Numbered from the stretch's first letter, positions 38,293-52,145 are shown. The stretch: 64,000 bases of DNA from Homalodisca vitripennis (GCF_021130785.1 NC_060207.1:106366001-106430000); one strand, 5' to 3'. Translations and numbers: made by a program. The notes: a model not told the origin generated them from the sequence alone.

Positions 38293-38598
38293 GTTTAATT
38301 GTAAAAGATAGGGTCCACAAAAGAGTACACTTTGTACTATATCTATCTCTGCTGGCTCTAGTACTGGATTAATGCTCACAAACGAGGATTGTGTCCTTTC
38401 AAATTATATTAATAAATTTCATTACGTTAGGTATCCTTATCTGTGTTTAATTGTAAAAGATAGGGTCCACAAAAGAGTACACTTTGTACTATATCTATCT
38501 CTGCTGGCTCTAGTACTGGATTAATGCTCACAAACGAGGATTGTGTCCTTTCAAATTATATTAATAAATTTGATTACGTTAGGTATCCTTATCTGTGT
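38293..38598 (+). repeat. 152-bp tandem duplication, two near-identical units
   Basis: The unit beginning GTTTAATTGTAAAAGATAGGG at 38293 repeats at 38445. By eye the copies differ only at one base (TTTCATTACG versus TTTGATTACG). Low divergence implies a recent event. No open frame crosses it. Confidence 0.93.
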
Positions 38599-38875
38599 TG
38601 AACCTTTTTTATACAATGCTGACAGATTTTTTTTGGTTGATAGAAAATTTGTTAATACAGTTTTATATTATAGCCAATAATAACTACTAAAATATTAAAT
38701 ATTAGCCTATAGCTCTATCAGCTCTACCAGATGATTAAAATTTTCTTATCAAAAATTACTTTCAAATTCGGCGTATTATTTCTAAACTTGCTATGTACAA
38801 AAAAATTTAGTTTTTTTCTAAGAAGTGAAACAGATCTCCAAACGTAGTATTTCTAATTTCTATTGCAGAATATAG

Positions 38876-39067
38876 CTATGGTGGGAAAGGTTTAATTAAA
38901 ATAAATATGGCGTTTAGCTCCAGTTCACCTTCCTCATAATGCAGCGTCTGGAATATGATGCTTTTACAGATTTGACTTCTGGAATTTAGAGCCATGTTAG
39001 TCTCGAAAATATCGAAAAAATCGATGACGAAGAAGCTCAAAACGAACAGTGTACATCGTTTCGACAT
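38876..39067 (-). pseudogene. Repeat pair copy 2, fragment of unidentified element protein
   Basis: A 63-codon minus-strand frame ends HYEEGELELNAIFILIKPFPP-stop, matching the end of the frame at 35460-35397 (HYD...EGSELELNSTVTLMKPFPP-stop). The rest (CTLFVLSFFVIDFFDIFETN) is hydrophobic and aromatic, with no motif I recognise. It is probably the tail of an element-encoded protein; the family is unknown. Confidence 0.35.
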
Positions 39068-41376
39068 TAGAGATACCTAGATTACAAAATGCAAAATATA
39101 GTGTAATGTAGGTCAACGGAAATTCGCATTATGTCGTAGATAAATCACACCATATTGGTGTTACAAGAAAGAGTAAGGAACTACGACATATAAATTTACA
39201 TAATAGTCTCATAACAAGTACGGAGTCATCAGTAACTTATACAAATGGTGAGCTGATCTGTTTATGGATTTCAAAGATTCAAGAAAATGAGCAATGATTA
39301 AACTTATGGTAAGTTGATCCTTTAGCGGATCATTAAAAAAACTTCAGTAGATATTATTGATGTGACCATTATTGATGACACCTTGAATAGAAACAAAATT
39401 AAATGTCTTTATATTCAACCTCAAGATAATATAAAAAAAAAACAATAATAAAATTTTCGTTACAATTATTGAAAATACTTACAATTATACGAATCAAATG
39501 TAAAAATGCATTTAAACTAAGCTATATATACTGAAATAACATTAATGTAAAGCAGAATACAATAAGACCTTACAAATACTCAATTAGTTAATAAAACCGT
39601 CACTTAATTAAATAAAGACGACAAGTTTTGCACGGGTCGAAAAATCTGTAATGGCAACAGAACACTGTACAACCAAGATTAAAACTATGATTAACGATAA
39701 ATAAATATTCTGCTGACATATTGCATTATTCCGAAGGGTAACGCTCTGCAACCGTCTAGGGAAATCACAACAATACAACTCGTTACTGCAAACGTCGCTT
39801 AGATTCGATATTTTTATTCTGACTACACTTTTTATTGAATCAATTAATTAATCTGAAGTTTCAAAAACAATAATGAATATGGTTAGTTTATACAAGCAAT
39901 ATTATATAGTGATTTAAAAGATGCCACATCTCTATTAAGTTTCGAAGAATAAAATATGAAAAGAAATCACTTGGTTTATTTTTTGGAGTATTGAAACATT
40001 TGAGACCTCATTCCCAGGAATATGCTTCTCGTTATTGAACGTTTACAAATAGCAAACCTTACCTTTTGATGTGCATTACTGGAAAATTATCAAATCCAGA
40101 CAATTTACCGTAAAACAAAAGTAAACTGTTAGTTGTTTCATAAATACCTAGGGTTAAAATTTCAATTTTACATGTTCCGAAAATATAGGCCTAAATCTTA
40201 TTTAAATATTCATAAGAAACTGGCATTTGAGTAAACAGTTTATGAGCTCCAAACAATCGATATAAACTGTATGGGTTGCTCGCGACAGTCCTAGACCTAC
40301 TCAACGCTGACCGCCTCCCAAACCACTCATTGGAAGCACGCCCTGCCTGGTGAACTGTTACACTCAGTCTTTGTGAACAGTTATTCAGTCTTTTTTAATC
40401 ACGCTGTCTCTTACGCAAGTTGGTTTCTTTACATCCATCATGAGTTGCTTGCCTGATCTTGGAGGTTAAATAAAATTCCGGGCAGTACAGCTTTCAACTG
40501 TACGATCAAAAAGACTTAAAGGACAAAATCACGTCTGAGACTATCTAAATCAATGAAAATTTGTATAAATCTAGCATTTATTTATATACTGTTACTTTTT
40601 AAGGTATCTCTACTAATATATCTGCAGTTAAAATCATTTGGTTTTAAACTTCTGAACTATTTTTAACTTATATAAATTAAGTAAATTATATAAATGTTAA
40701 AGTCTGTATCATTCTCAGTGCTTAAATTAACTCGCAATACAGGGAGATCCAAAAAGAACTGACACATTTGAACATCAATTTTTATGGGGTAGCTGAGAGT
40801 GGTTCGACCGATGACCGCTCTCCTGTATCTATAGGTGTAGACCACATCTCCGATATATAACTGACGGATCGTGCAAATATCTGATTCTGACAACTGATTT
40901 GAAGAAAATGGTTCAGACTTTTGTAGGCCTTGAGTGTCGATTTCTGAATAACATTTAATGGATAAATGATAGTTTTAAATGCCCTACCCCACGATATGCT
41001 GATCCATACTGTAAAACAGACTGAAAATGTGCAACATAAACAATTTTAATGCATTATAATTTAAAATTTGCCTTAACTGACAACATACGTAAATCTTTTT
41101 TCTAAGTTTAGGTATTAAATATTTAATGTTCGGTTTCAATCTAAGATGTTTGTCAAAAATTATATCGTAAGTACTTGTACTGTTTCTCCCTCTTCATAAG
41201 ACTGCCGGCAATGGCCGAGTCGCCGTACGAGTGTGGTACAATTGCAGCTCCGCAAATCAAAATAAAAATTGCAAAGACCAGATTAAATTACAATGGCCAT
41301 AAATATACACTTAACGTGTTCTCTTGATCGAGGCAAACTCAACATTGGTCACGGAAATATAATAATTCCTAAGAAA
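39068..41376. other. AT-rich stretch without recognised genes
   Basis: No supported feature. A somewhat GC-richer segment at 40270-40400 has no open frame of note. Confidence 0.5.
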
Positions 41377-41850
41377 TTGCGGGCGAAGCCAGATACCACA
41401 ACATCATTCAAAAGGCTTGAATTCTCTTGAATGATGAAGGTTCGATTTGCATTTGCGATTGACCATTAACAATTCACCCGACAAAGCTCGTTTGCTGTTT
41501 TGATTTTAAATATACACGTTCCTTCCATGGTCAATTATATGTTGCATGCTCAAATTTCTTTGTATTAGCATTTACTAAAAATATTTAGTGCTAAATAGCG
41601 CTTAATTGAATTTTAACTAACAGTTATAAATTATGATAACATAATTGTTTGGAGTAATAATAAATAAACATTGACATACTTGATTGATTAAATTTAATTC
41701 ATAAATTGGTAAGCAATGTAAAATTATATTATATTTTAATATTACTTATTTATTATTTATTGTACCTTAACTTAATACAATACATAATAATTTGTACATA
41801 CTAATCGTATAACAAACTAAGTCATAGCGAAGAGTGGCCGGGTCAGCTAA
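41377..41850 (+). mobile_element. Possible Helitron-like 3' end
   Basis: GCGGGCGAAGCC (41379-41390) and, further on, AGCGAAGAGTGGCCGGGTCAGCTAA (41826-41850) resemble 3' ends of insect Helitron-type elements, which finish GC-rich and with CTRR. Here CTAA is followed by T, fitting A|T insertion. No 5' partner or protein was found. Confidence 0.25.
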
Positions 41851-44800
41851 TTTTTATGTATAAGTTACGGTTATTTATCTATATAGTCAGAGACAAAACT
41901 ATGTTTCTCTTACAATGAGAACCGGTTTAAAAGTCTAGTGTGAATTTATTAATACAAATTACACAACACTTGGAATAATATTAATATTCAATAAATATTC
42001 CATCGTAGTCCACGGTCATCGATTGAGGACAACAAGAGAGTAGTATTAGTGAGTCTTTCTAGAGTGTCAAATACCAGCAGTTTAACATCAGCTCAGAGTC
42101 ATGTGTATACTTAGAAAGCACCAACTATTGCTTTTACAGATTTAACCAACTATTACAGCTTATATACGTTATGGGACTAAATGCCATGTGAACCTTTGGC
42201 CGCATGAGTATTTCGCTCTGTGGAAGATACCATCCATTAAAATCCCTTTGGCCGTTGGAGCCTCCAGTTTCTAGAATCTTTTTTATTAGGAACCACTAAT
42301 TAATAAGACGTCCAGGATTGCTTTTTACAAAATCGTCCTAAATCTGGGACTCTGTGTCTTTGCATCTAAGTCGGCAACGAGTCATCCTCAGTTCAAATTT
42401 GTTCTATATGACGATTTTTTTGTCCATTTTTTAATCCATCCGACTCCTAGAGTAGCTGAGTAGAAAATTACTTTCACCCTCAGACACCACCCTGTTCAAT
42501 CAGATTTGCCCTAACAACGATCTTAATTAAGCCATTTACTGAAAGTCCATGATAATTTATATGATCATGTTTATGATTATATATAAATATACCTTAGTAA
42601 AGTATCTCCGTTCGTAAGGCTTTTAATAATAACCAACAACAAATATTGGTCTACTTAGACATTATTGTGGCAATCTACTGGTCAAATTTATATTTTGTAA
42701 ATGTTGTGCAGTTTAGTTCATTGTTGGTTATCTCATTTTTTATTAACGAGTTTACAATGCTATTTATGCAAGAGTGATGAGCGACAGTTTATGTATGTAT
42801 ATTAGAGTAAAAAGAGTTTGAAACACTAAAGTCTATACATTTGTGATTAGCCTATTTTCCGAATCTCGAATTGAAGTTGAAATCTCTAATCTCTAGAAAA
42901 CGAATTTCAATAAAGACTTCTCATTAAAAGTCTTACCTTATCCCTTTCTTTAGTGAGATATCCCAAAGGAAAGGCCCATTTTGGTGTTTTGGAGTTGAGG
43001 TCTATCCTTAGAAGGATACGTTATCTTTTTTTAATAACCCAAAAAGTATAAACTATGTTTCTTACATTGTTCCCCAATTTCTGTTTATCTTGTAGTATTG
43101 TTCAAAAACTGTAATAACAAAGAACTTTCTGATAACTGTGATATACATGAAATTATTATAACTGATAACCTTCAATTAACGTTGTCAGCGATAAGTACAT
43201 ATACATGATATACAATGTTGTGCCATTTTATTGTCTGAATTATTTTAGCATAGATAGTTAACTTGGTTCAGTTAGTTAAGCACGACTTATGAACAAGTAC
43301 GAACCGTAGAAACTTAAGCTTCACGGCACCTTACATGTCTGCTTGCAACCGAACGTAACAGATATGCCGATGCTCGCTTCTAGCATTAAAAGCACAGTAT
43401 TAAAGATACTGTAATAACAAGTTCTGTATTATTGCGCTTGCTGTAGGAAATTATTCTAGGCGATGTAGCTATCCCTTGAAATGCAATAAAAGTACGACAA
43501 TGATAAAGTAAATGTTTTACCTACAACCGCCAGTTTCAGGACAATCCCGTACATGAGTAAAACAAACACATGTTTTATAAAACTTCATTGGTTTATAAGG
43601 TATATAACTAACAAGATTCACTCCAGTAAAGCATTTAAAGCAGTGATTATGAGTGAACCAACCCAAAGCAGCAAAATATTGATAGTTCCATCACGTTTGA
43701 CCGCCGTTTTGTACCGCAGGGATATTTGCATCATTGGACTAGGTTGCAGAATCCTGAATTCGGTCATACTTCACACCAAACGTTTGATCATTTCGGTATT
43801 CTCCTAAAAAATTCAAAGAACTAAAGCTTCATCAAAAAATATAAGATTCATACTATATAAGATTCAGATATAAGTTTCATATCCAGATATGAAACTTGAA
43901 CTCAGGTACGTGGTACACCTTAATAAACCTAGTAGGCCTATACGGGGTGGATTAGTATACTTTTTCTAAATGTCGCTCAGTAGTGTCGTTAAGATCCTTC
44001 CGTAAAAAATGAATTAACGTTATCCTCAAAATAATGTAAAAAATGCAGGACATGCCATCAGCTACGTAACTTCTTTTATCTTTAAACATTACATTTGTTA
44101 GTTTATTAGTGCCTTCATTTATTCCATTAAAACGCAGTCTTTACACAACACTAATTATTTCAGATCCAAATTGCATTTAATTTCAAAATTATTTATTTTT
44201 TATATTTACAGTAGAGAAGAACATTGATCTGTATTAGCCTTGTTAACACACAATATTATGTTTGAGAAAGAAATACCTAATTATTAAAATTCCTAAGGAG
44301 TCAAACAAACTTAAAACTTTGTGAAGTCAACAAGAACTTAAAGTGCTCTGTTGGAAAAGTTTGAGTAACGTTTTATTCCGTTCTTTTTGAGACGACAAAC
44401 ATTGAGATTGACATGCGAACTCGGCGTCTTTCAGATGCGCCCCTCCAAAATTGTGTTTGTCGTTTTTTACCATGAATTTATCATAAAAAACTAAACTCAA
44501 CCACCAATCCTTTTAGTTTTAAGTAGGTTTTATTAATTTTATACTGATCATAAGGACTGCTAGTAGTGGTAAAAATATATTTTTATTTTATTTTATTTAT
44601 TATTATTTATTTAACTATAGTTTAACTCACTAAAGCATTCGGTTTCTCTGATATTTGTTTCTGTACAATGTGTCAAATATAAAACTGTCAATCTATACGA
44701 TAAATGTAGCTGAATTCTAATGGGGGTTCTGTGTGTGAAAATTAATAACTTGTTGGAATACGAGTAGTTTTCTATAGATGTCTTCCTAAATGATTTGACT

Positions 44801-45806
44801 ACAAATAGATTACTTAATAGGCTACTTAATAGGATTACTTAATAAATGGCCTTCCTTCACATACTAGACCACTGCAGACATTTTACCAGGTAATTTTGAA
44901 AATTACAGGTTGCTGACAGCGTTTGAAACAAGAATTCCATAAAAATGGTTATCAGTAATTGCGCAATCGGGATTACTTGGTTAGGAAAACTATTTTACCC
45001 ATAATCAGTATAAATTTTCGGTAAATATCACAAATGTTTCAAAAAAAGTTTTAATCGAAGTGTATATAACTAAAGCTAAGGTTCTATTTATTATCAAGAT
45101 TAGCCCATATTCTTTAAACCCAATTCTATTTCTTATTTCTTAAACAAATGTAAACATTAAAGGACTATAGACGACAACTTTAAAAAGAGATCGGATACAA
45201 CTATTTTTTTTATCAACGTTGAACTGTTATTATAAAATTTATATCAATAGAATCGTGAAAAAAGTATTTTTAAATTAAATTCTGGCTGACAATAATAAAT
45301 TACGTATAAAGTGTGATCTAGTCTGCAGTTACTGCAGTAGTATACTGCTTTATTGGGAATATTATAAATGTTAGTGAAAGAGAACAATTTTTAAACATTT
45401 TGCATCACATTCAGAGTCGGGTCATGTTGGGTTTTAACCCTAAAATAACGATACAAAACCTTAATTACTTTTATGTTCTTAAGTTTATTAATTGAATTCT
45501 GAAAAATTTTCATTTCAAACATATGATAAATACGCATTTAGAAGTTTTCAGTTTGTTTCATTTTTTAATGGTTACTTGTTTATTTAAAGTCAAACATGTT
45601 TGTACCTTCGTTGTTTAAACATTTACAAATATATGAACTTGACAAGATAAGTTTAAAAGCGTTTGAATACGTTTTATTATATCTTGAAAACAAGATTACT
45701 TCTATAGTTCTACGAACAAAAAGATAAGGCGTAAAAGTGTTTTACGTTTAACATTGCCCTTATAGAGTAAAACCGTTTGTTATCCATCACAAAACATCAC
45801 GAAATC

Positions 45807-45808
<2 letters not shown>
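41851..45808. other. AT-rich stretch without recognised genes
   Basis: No supported gene. The 84-codon plus-strand frame at 43553-43807 has an ATG but no motif. A short TTACTTAATAGG tandem (three units) lies near 44808-44842. Confidence 0.5.

Positions 45809-45862
<54 letters not shown>
45809..45862. repeat. (AT)n microsatellite
   Basis: Twenty-seven uninterrupted AT units. Confidence 0.95.
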
Positions 45863-45864
<2 letters not shown>

Positions 45865-47006
45865 CCATTATTAGCAGGAAAGTCTAATATGGGACACTGG
45901 ACTGTACTGTTTCGATTACAAAGGATAGGTTTTTATCTACCCAATTAGAACTTGGCGTGTTCAACTTGTCCGTTCCCTGCTGTAGCAGTGTCCTACTGTG
46001 TGCTATGTCCAGAAGGTGCTAGTAGTACTTATTACACGAGGTGCAACAGAACCTTTGAGGGTTGTTAGACATTTAAGCAATTAATTATAACTGTTACATA
46101 CTCTGTCTCGGTATGCCACAACTGTTATAAAACTGTGTTCGGCATATTCTTACGTAAAAGTCTTTGGACAGACCTCTTTAGCATGTCTCTCTTTAATGTT
46201 CACTTAAACAATTTTGATCTCTCATTTGGTTTTTTTTTCATTTTTGAACTATTATAACACTTTTGTAACATTCAAATTTAGGCATAATGTAATGTAGTTA
46301 TTTCATGTATATAGAGCTTTCCACTGAAAAGGATAAAGGAATCGCTTAAAATTATAAGATTTTGTAAAACGCCATAAGCATTTGCAGTGTTTAAAGAGAT
46401 GACACTAGCTTATAAATAAACGTTTTATAATTACTAAATGTGTGTTGGGAAACTTTTGTTTGAATATTTTTTTGACGTTGGCTACCCATACTGTGTATTG
46501 AATTCTGCAATAGCACACATACTGCATATTCCCTTGCTGCATATCAATACAGTTGGCGCAGCAACGAATCCAAACACGCGTCAGTGTTGATGGAATCTAG
46601 TTATTGAAATCTCATAAGCTTATCGAACGAATTCCATGGAACTACTGAGACATTCATGTTGTATTAATAGAAACGACGATTCTGACACTCAGATTTAGCT
46701 GCATCCTTGTTGTTAGCCTTGTTCATTCATCAGTATATTTAAAAATCTCAGTTTACTTTGTACTTTTACTGACGGAGTTTTTAGGTAATACTGATTTAAA
46801 TAAAGTTCAATGAGTTTATTAAAGAGAAGTTTTATGATTTCTTTGCAACAGGTCATTTTGTTCGAAATCTACAACGACCAATCACTATCAACTTACCGTT
46901 ATCATTAAAACCATATATTTCTGCCGTTAGTTTAAAGTGACCCTTAGCGCAGAATCATTCATCAGTAAGCATCTTCAAACCCACCAAACATCTCCCATAC
47001 TCAGAT
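45863..47006. other. Stretch without recognised features
   Basis: Nothing supported. Confidence 0.5.
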
Positions 47007-47040
47007 AGAAAGAAAGAAGTCTTGAAAGAAAGAAAGAAAG
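47007..47040. repeat. (GAAA)n short tandem repeat, interrupted
   Basis: GAAA units interrupted by GTCTT. Confidence 0.85.
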
Positions 47041-47640
47041 ATGCCGTTTTCATAGAAAATTCAGTCAAACAGATATTATCCGGGTTCTCGCATTCAATAT
47101 CATAAACTGAACGGTTCATTCTTTGAAATTAAATTAAATAATACGAGAGATATGAAGAGACGTCTGAAGCTATAGAAATTAAATATTAAAATTGACTTTA
47201 GTCCTTAACGTATTTTATTCATAACATGAAGTACACTAGTATAAAATTCTACTTTACCGTAAGGTAGGAGAACTAAATTTGTAAATAGAGAAAGCTCTAA
47301 GACAATTCTGCAATCTCAGCTGCGGGTGAAGGAGAGACAAACAAGAACAGATTGTGTCGAATATGTCCAGGCGAGAGCCAACTTAACCAGACCGAGCTCT
47401 ACAGGTTACAACATGCTGGAATACTGATGAGGTTGGCGGGCTTGTAAGCTAACATTGTCCTCACTTTCACTTTGTTTGCATTTATTTTTGTTTCAATGTC
47501 CTTGGCCTTTTTAACTTTATATAACCACTTTGGTTAATTAGGAGATTAATTATGCGTGCAATAAATGAGTATGCTCTATGTGATCTTTATTGTTACAATC
47601 CATGCCGATTAATCCTGAAATCATTCAATCTTAAGATACT

Positions 47641-47726
47641 CAGGCCAATGATTAATCATTGGCCTGTTTAATTGGCCAATGATTGGCCATATTTAACGTG
47701 TTTAATTAATTAAACACGTTAAATAT
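47641..47726. repeat. Three adjacent palindromes
   Basis: A perfect 26-bp palindrome (47641-47666, centred in GATTAATC, arms CAGGCCAAT) is followed by a 17-bp one with a single-base centre (47673-47689, TGGCCAATGATTGGCCA). A perfect 38-bp palindrome follows (47689-47726, arms starting ATATTTAACGTGTTTAA, centred in TTAATTAA). The first two share GGCCAATGATT. Each could extrude as a cruciform or form a hairpin in single strand. No gene or element end is evident around them. Confidence 0.9.
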
Positions 47727-49090
47727 TTAAACATTCAGGGATGAAACTAAGAATTTTTAGTGTGAACTCCAAATATCTATAGCTTGGTTTAGTAAATTTA
47801 CTTCTTAATAACTCAAGACTTTATCCTTACTATTACCGAAGCTTTACCGACTTCTTGTAAAGCAATTCAAACACGGAATACTCTTCTCCCTGTTTTCAAA
47901 TTAACCATAAACATATCCAATGCTTCAATATTGTAATCAATCAATACTATAATCACATCAAATCTTTAAACATTTTGATTAGCCATAGTCAGCTAACATC
48001 ACACTATGCTAGAAGGGGGGATATTTAAGACGTTTTGTCAGTGAGAGTAGACCACGATATTCACACGCTGGTGACACGATGTTTATGCTCGGCGTTTTAT
48101 GTGATGCGTGTTCTATGTCCATTGGGTATAATGAAAATGTTTTTTTATAATTTACGCCAAGTACCGTTCCAACACCATAATGGTGGTTTGTCACCTAGTT
48201 TCTAAAAACTTTCAAATAATATATGTACTTTGAGAAATGTTTTGGTAGAATTTTTATATATTTTATTTTTTGGAAGAGGTCTTTCTACGCCTTAAGAATT
48301 GCTAATTGATTGTTTTTAAGGGTAAACCGTCCATTTTCTAATCTTTCCGGGAAGTCAACCCGTGACCTCTCGGTTGGCTTATTCAAAAACTATAGAGGAG
48401 CTCAGCCTCACCACTAAAAATGTTTGAGTTTTAATACTCCCTCCTATTGCGATGTACAATATGTTGTAAAGGAAATAAATTAGCTTATAGCCTAATAGCG
48501 CAAACTTAAAGTTTCTAACCTTTATTAGATTTATATTTGGCACATTTTAAAATTATTAGGTTCTTTAAATATATTAAAAATAGTTTTGAGATAAAAGACA
48601 ACAACTCCCTAAGAATCAGTAATTCTAAAAAAGACATGAGTTAATGTTCAATGCCTTATTCGGCATTAACAACTATTAATGATGGTTTATCCTGTATTTC
48701 ATAATAAAATTCATACAATCCTGTTTAGCATACTTCTTTCTACTGGTAATTTTACCATTAGAACCGATCCTTTTAAATGTGCTAATTTGAATTGATATTG
48801 GAGTGTTCTCAAAACTAGTAAAGAATGTATATTGATAATAAAAATTTTTAGTTAGCTTCTTTTTTGTTTTGTATTACATTTGCAATCCTTTAATATCCTG
48901 TCCTACAAAATGGCAAAATTTGATCACTCTGATTTGATATTTTCAACAATAGCAATATTTTCACAAAATAAAACATGATTTATACAAGTTCAAAATCTAT
49001 TAAAACATCTTAGTAATTAAATGTTATTTCCCCATATTTTCAGATTCAAACTGTAAACAATGCAATCACTATATTTATATGAATAGTGTT
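47727..49090. other. AT-rich stretch without recognised genes
   Basis: Nothing supported. Confidence 0.5.
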
Positions 49091-49510
49091 AAACATTTAA
49101 ACTAAGACGTGGAACGGAGCTGAACTCAATTTCCGAGCACTCATAAATCACCGCGACTCAGTTCGTGATTTATCGTGACTGCTACCGTCCGGAGCGTGAC
49201 TCACCTGTCACTGTGTCAAGCCCTAACCTACTTAGTACGTCATTAGTTAAATAGTGAGAAGTCCCACTGTGTGTAGAAAATCACTTTTGTGAACTGAAAC
49301 CACAATCGGTAAGTATTATATAAATAAATGAAAAAGTCCAACAGCGAAAGATGTTACAGAAATAAATAACAACAAACATTTAAACTAAGACGTGGAACGG
49401 AGCTGAACTCAATTTCCGAGCACTCATAAATCACCGCTACTCTGTCTGTGATTTATAGTAACTGCTACCGCCCGGAGCGTGACTCACTTGTCACTGTGTC
49501 AAGCCCTAAA
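49091..49510 (+). repeat. Direct repeat (about 130 bp, 283-bp offset) with conserved hairpin
   Basis: Units start at 49091 and 49374 with AAACATTTAAACTAAGACG and run to about GTGTCAAGCCCTAA. Each carries inverted arms ATAAATCAC and GTGATTTAT (49143-49151/49165-49173; 49426-49434/49448-49456). The arms are unchanged between the units although the loop differs. The GC content is above the surroundings. This could be a duplicated regulatory module or a small repeat. Confidence 0.85.
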
Positions 49511-49667
49511 CTAGTCAGTCACTTACCTATGAATAACACCTAACTATTCGACTTTGTATAGCCACTTGTTTGAATGTAACAGATTTTATTCGGTGATAGC
49601 CTACGACGCTTTGTATTATTGTTCAGTCAGACATTCTTAGCTATGATATAAATCAATGGTGATTACA

Positions 49668-49670
<3 letters not shown>

Positions 49671-49741
<71 letters not shown>
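49671..49741. repeat. (CA)n microsatellite
   Basis: Thirty-five uninterrupted CA units. Confidence 0.95.
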
Positions 49742-49744
<3 letters not shown>

Positions 49745-51995
49745 TCCTACGTTATATTTCCTTTTATTAAATAGCGATTTACAGGATTAATTATTTGAAA
49801 TTATTTTGTACTAGTTTATATTAATATATATTATTAGTTCTTTCTAGAATTTACGCGAGCGTAAATACGCATCACGGTTGTTTGTACGCAACGGTCATTA
49901 ATACAAATCTACAACTCACTGCAATTACAAAACGGTGTTTGTTTTCAAAACATACATCGTAAGTAATTAGGTTATTGGAATAATATTTTTAATAATTAGC
50001 CATTGTACGTAATAACATTATTTGCATTAGCGTAGGATTTTTTTCATAATACACAAATATCAAATTCATGAAATCAGAGGTATTAATTTTTAGAAGAGCA
50101 TTATTTTTATAATTGTTTATATTTTTTTCATTTACCGTACAATTGTGTATACTCCTTTTGCCATGAAAGTGCATATAATCTTGTCTATTCAAACGCACAT
50201 TAATCTAAACTTACATCAGTTTGTTCTCAAAAAAACTCAATAGTATAAAGGAAATCTAAAAATAAGAATAATATTTTTCTACGATTATATAATACATTAC
50301 TAAGTTCAGTATGATAGCTTTGATATCAATAAATACGTATACAAACCACATTCATTATAATAATGTTCCATCTGTACTTGAATTCATATTGCAACAACTT
50401 ATGAAGGTCTACAATCTGTTTCCATGCAGGAAGGATAAATATAACATTATTTATATTTCTACCACGTCTCCTTATAACAATCATAACATACTTGTAAAAT
50501 ATCAATAGTTTCAGATAACCTAAGTAGTTGTACTTAAGAGGGCTATAAGGTTTTCATCAGAAATTTTCAAAGATCGTTTGTTTAGGATGAATTTGAAGTC
50601 TACTATGTTAGAAATATTTTCTATCCTATAAATCTTTTGGAAGGATGTTAACCATTTTTCGTATTGTTCTCCCTTGGTCCCAGCTGTCAATATTGATGGC
50701 GAGGATGTCACCGACACCCAATAGTTCTGGTTCGAAGTATGTTAGCCAGTTTTGTTCGCTCTGTAGCCTATAGGGGCGGGACTATTGCGGCCATTTTGAT
50801 GTCAGGGAGGCCGTTTCTTCGTTCAGTAACTATCCAGGCGTGCTTGTAAGAGGTTACTGTCGCTCCGTGTGGAAGTGATTACTTCTTTTGGCGGGCTATG
50901 GATGTATGTTTTGCACGAGGAAAAAGATTTCGTTTCGCATCACGCATGTTTGTTTTAAACATGCGTTCAAAGTAGAATTACAGTTTTATCGAAACATAGA
51001 AACCCGTTATATAAACATCTGATCTGAACTAACAAAAGTTGACGCTAATTAAAATACTGATAGAAGAGATTAAAAGGGTAATATAAACCACAATAATACA
51101 CAACATTATGTATGATAAATAAAATAACGAAACGCATCTGGAATCTAGTAGTGTTTACAATAATTTGTTTTCTTACTGTTCGATCAGTTTACTCATATTA
51201 TTATTGACGTGAATGTCCGAAATGTTGCATCGTCTGGACCTATATCTGCTTCTGCAGACTTTCCTTGGTTATGGAAATTTTCAGGTTAGGTTACATAAGC
51301 TACAATTTAAAAACTGTCAAGTTTACAAAATCGATACATACTCAACTATTGGAAGCTATATTAACTTTAACAAACTCAAAAAAACTTCTAATGACAAACA
51401 ATCGTTGCAAAAAGACTAAAACATAAGGTAAGATACTGGCTTGAATAAATACTTATTTACTAATGAATCCAACTTAAAATTGATTAACTTACTGCATAAT
51501 TTAAAACAGTATATAGCTCATCGGATTCTAAATTGAATTTTAGCGCGATTATTATTAATTTCTATTCCTGTTCACTACTAGTTTCGTCCTGACGAGATTT
51601 AAAAAATGGTTAAAAAGAATTTGATTAGATCTTTTCTAGCTAACAACCGTATATAGCATTAAGCCGTAGTGGAATTTAATCCTGGAAGAATATTAGTCTT
51701 TCTGTTGATTATAATTATAAACTTACTCTGTTACATTGGGCCTTACCTTACATTCGCTTAAAAAATAAATGAGATAAAAACAGATTTGAATACAAATTTT
51801 GCTGAAGAAACGTCTAAACGATTAATTGACTTTTTAAAAGATAAATTAAATATAACAATTTCAAACTATAAAAATCATAAGTACAACAGAATATAGAACA
51901 AAAATAAATGCTGTGTTTACAAAAAGATTATCAATATTTTATTCCAGAATTTTTATTTCATATTTCAATTATTATAAACCCATGATTTATTTTTA
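49742..51995. other. AT-rich stretch without recognised genes
   Basis: No supported gene. A GC-richer segment near 50755-50900 holds GCGGCCATTTTGATG but no open frame of note. Confidence 0.5.
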
Positions 51996-52145
51996 GAATA
52001 TAGTGACAATGAAAATTAAGAAATTATTTCGGAAATACAAGATTGTAGTGAAAATGATACTGACCAAATTGTAGAAACTGATATAAACGATAAGAATATA
52101 GAAAGTGTAAAAATTGTTCCAAAATTATGTATAAAATTATTATAA
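51996..52145 (+). other. Short acidic open segment after acceptor-like site
   Basis: After TTTATTTTTAG, one frame reads EYSDNEN-stop-EIISEIQDCSENDTDQIVETDIND. The density of acidic residues recalls N-terminal regions of some transposases such as piggyBac, but no downstream transposase or element ends were found, so it could be chance. Confidence 0.15.

Noticed and set aside
41213..41270. GGCAATGGCCGAGTCGCC, reminiscent of a tRNA D-arm region
   Set aside because: No matching anticodon arm, T-arm or acceptor stem could be folded; not a tRNA or clear tRNA-derived SINE.
44808..44842. TTACTTAATAGG triple repeat
   Set aside because: Very short, imperfect, and not linked to any other structure; ordinary slippage.
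48009..48194. GLLSLTKRLKYPPF in a minus-strand ORF, faintly like a LINE endonuclease start
   Set aside because: Only a few residues resemble the motif; no flanking endonuclease or RT sequence supports it.
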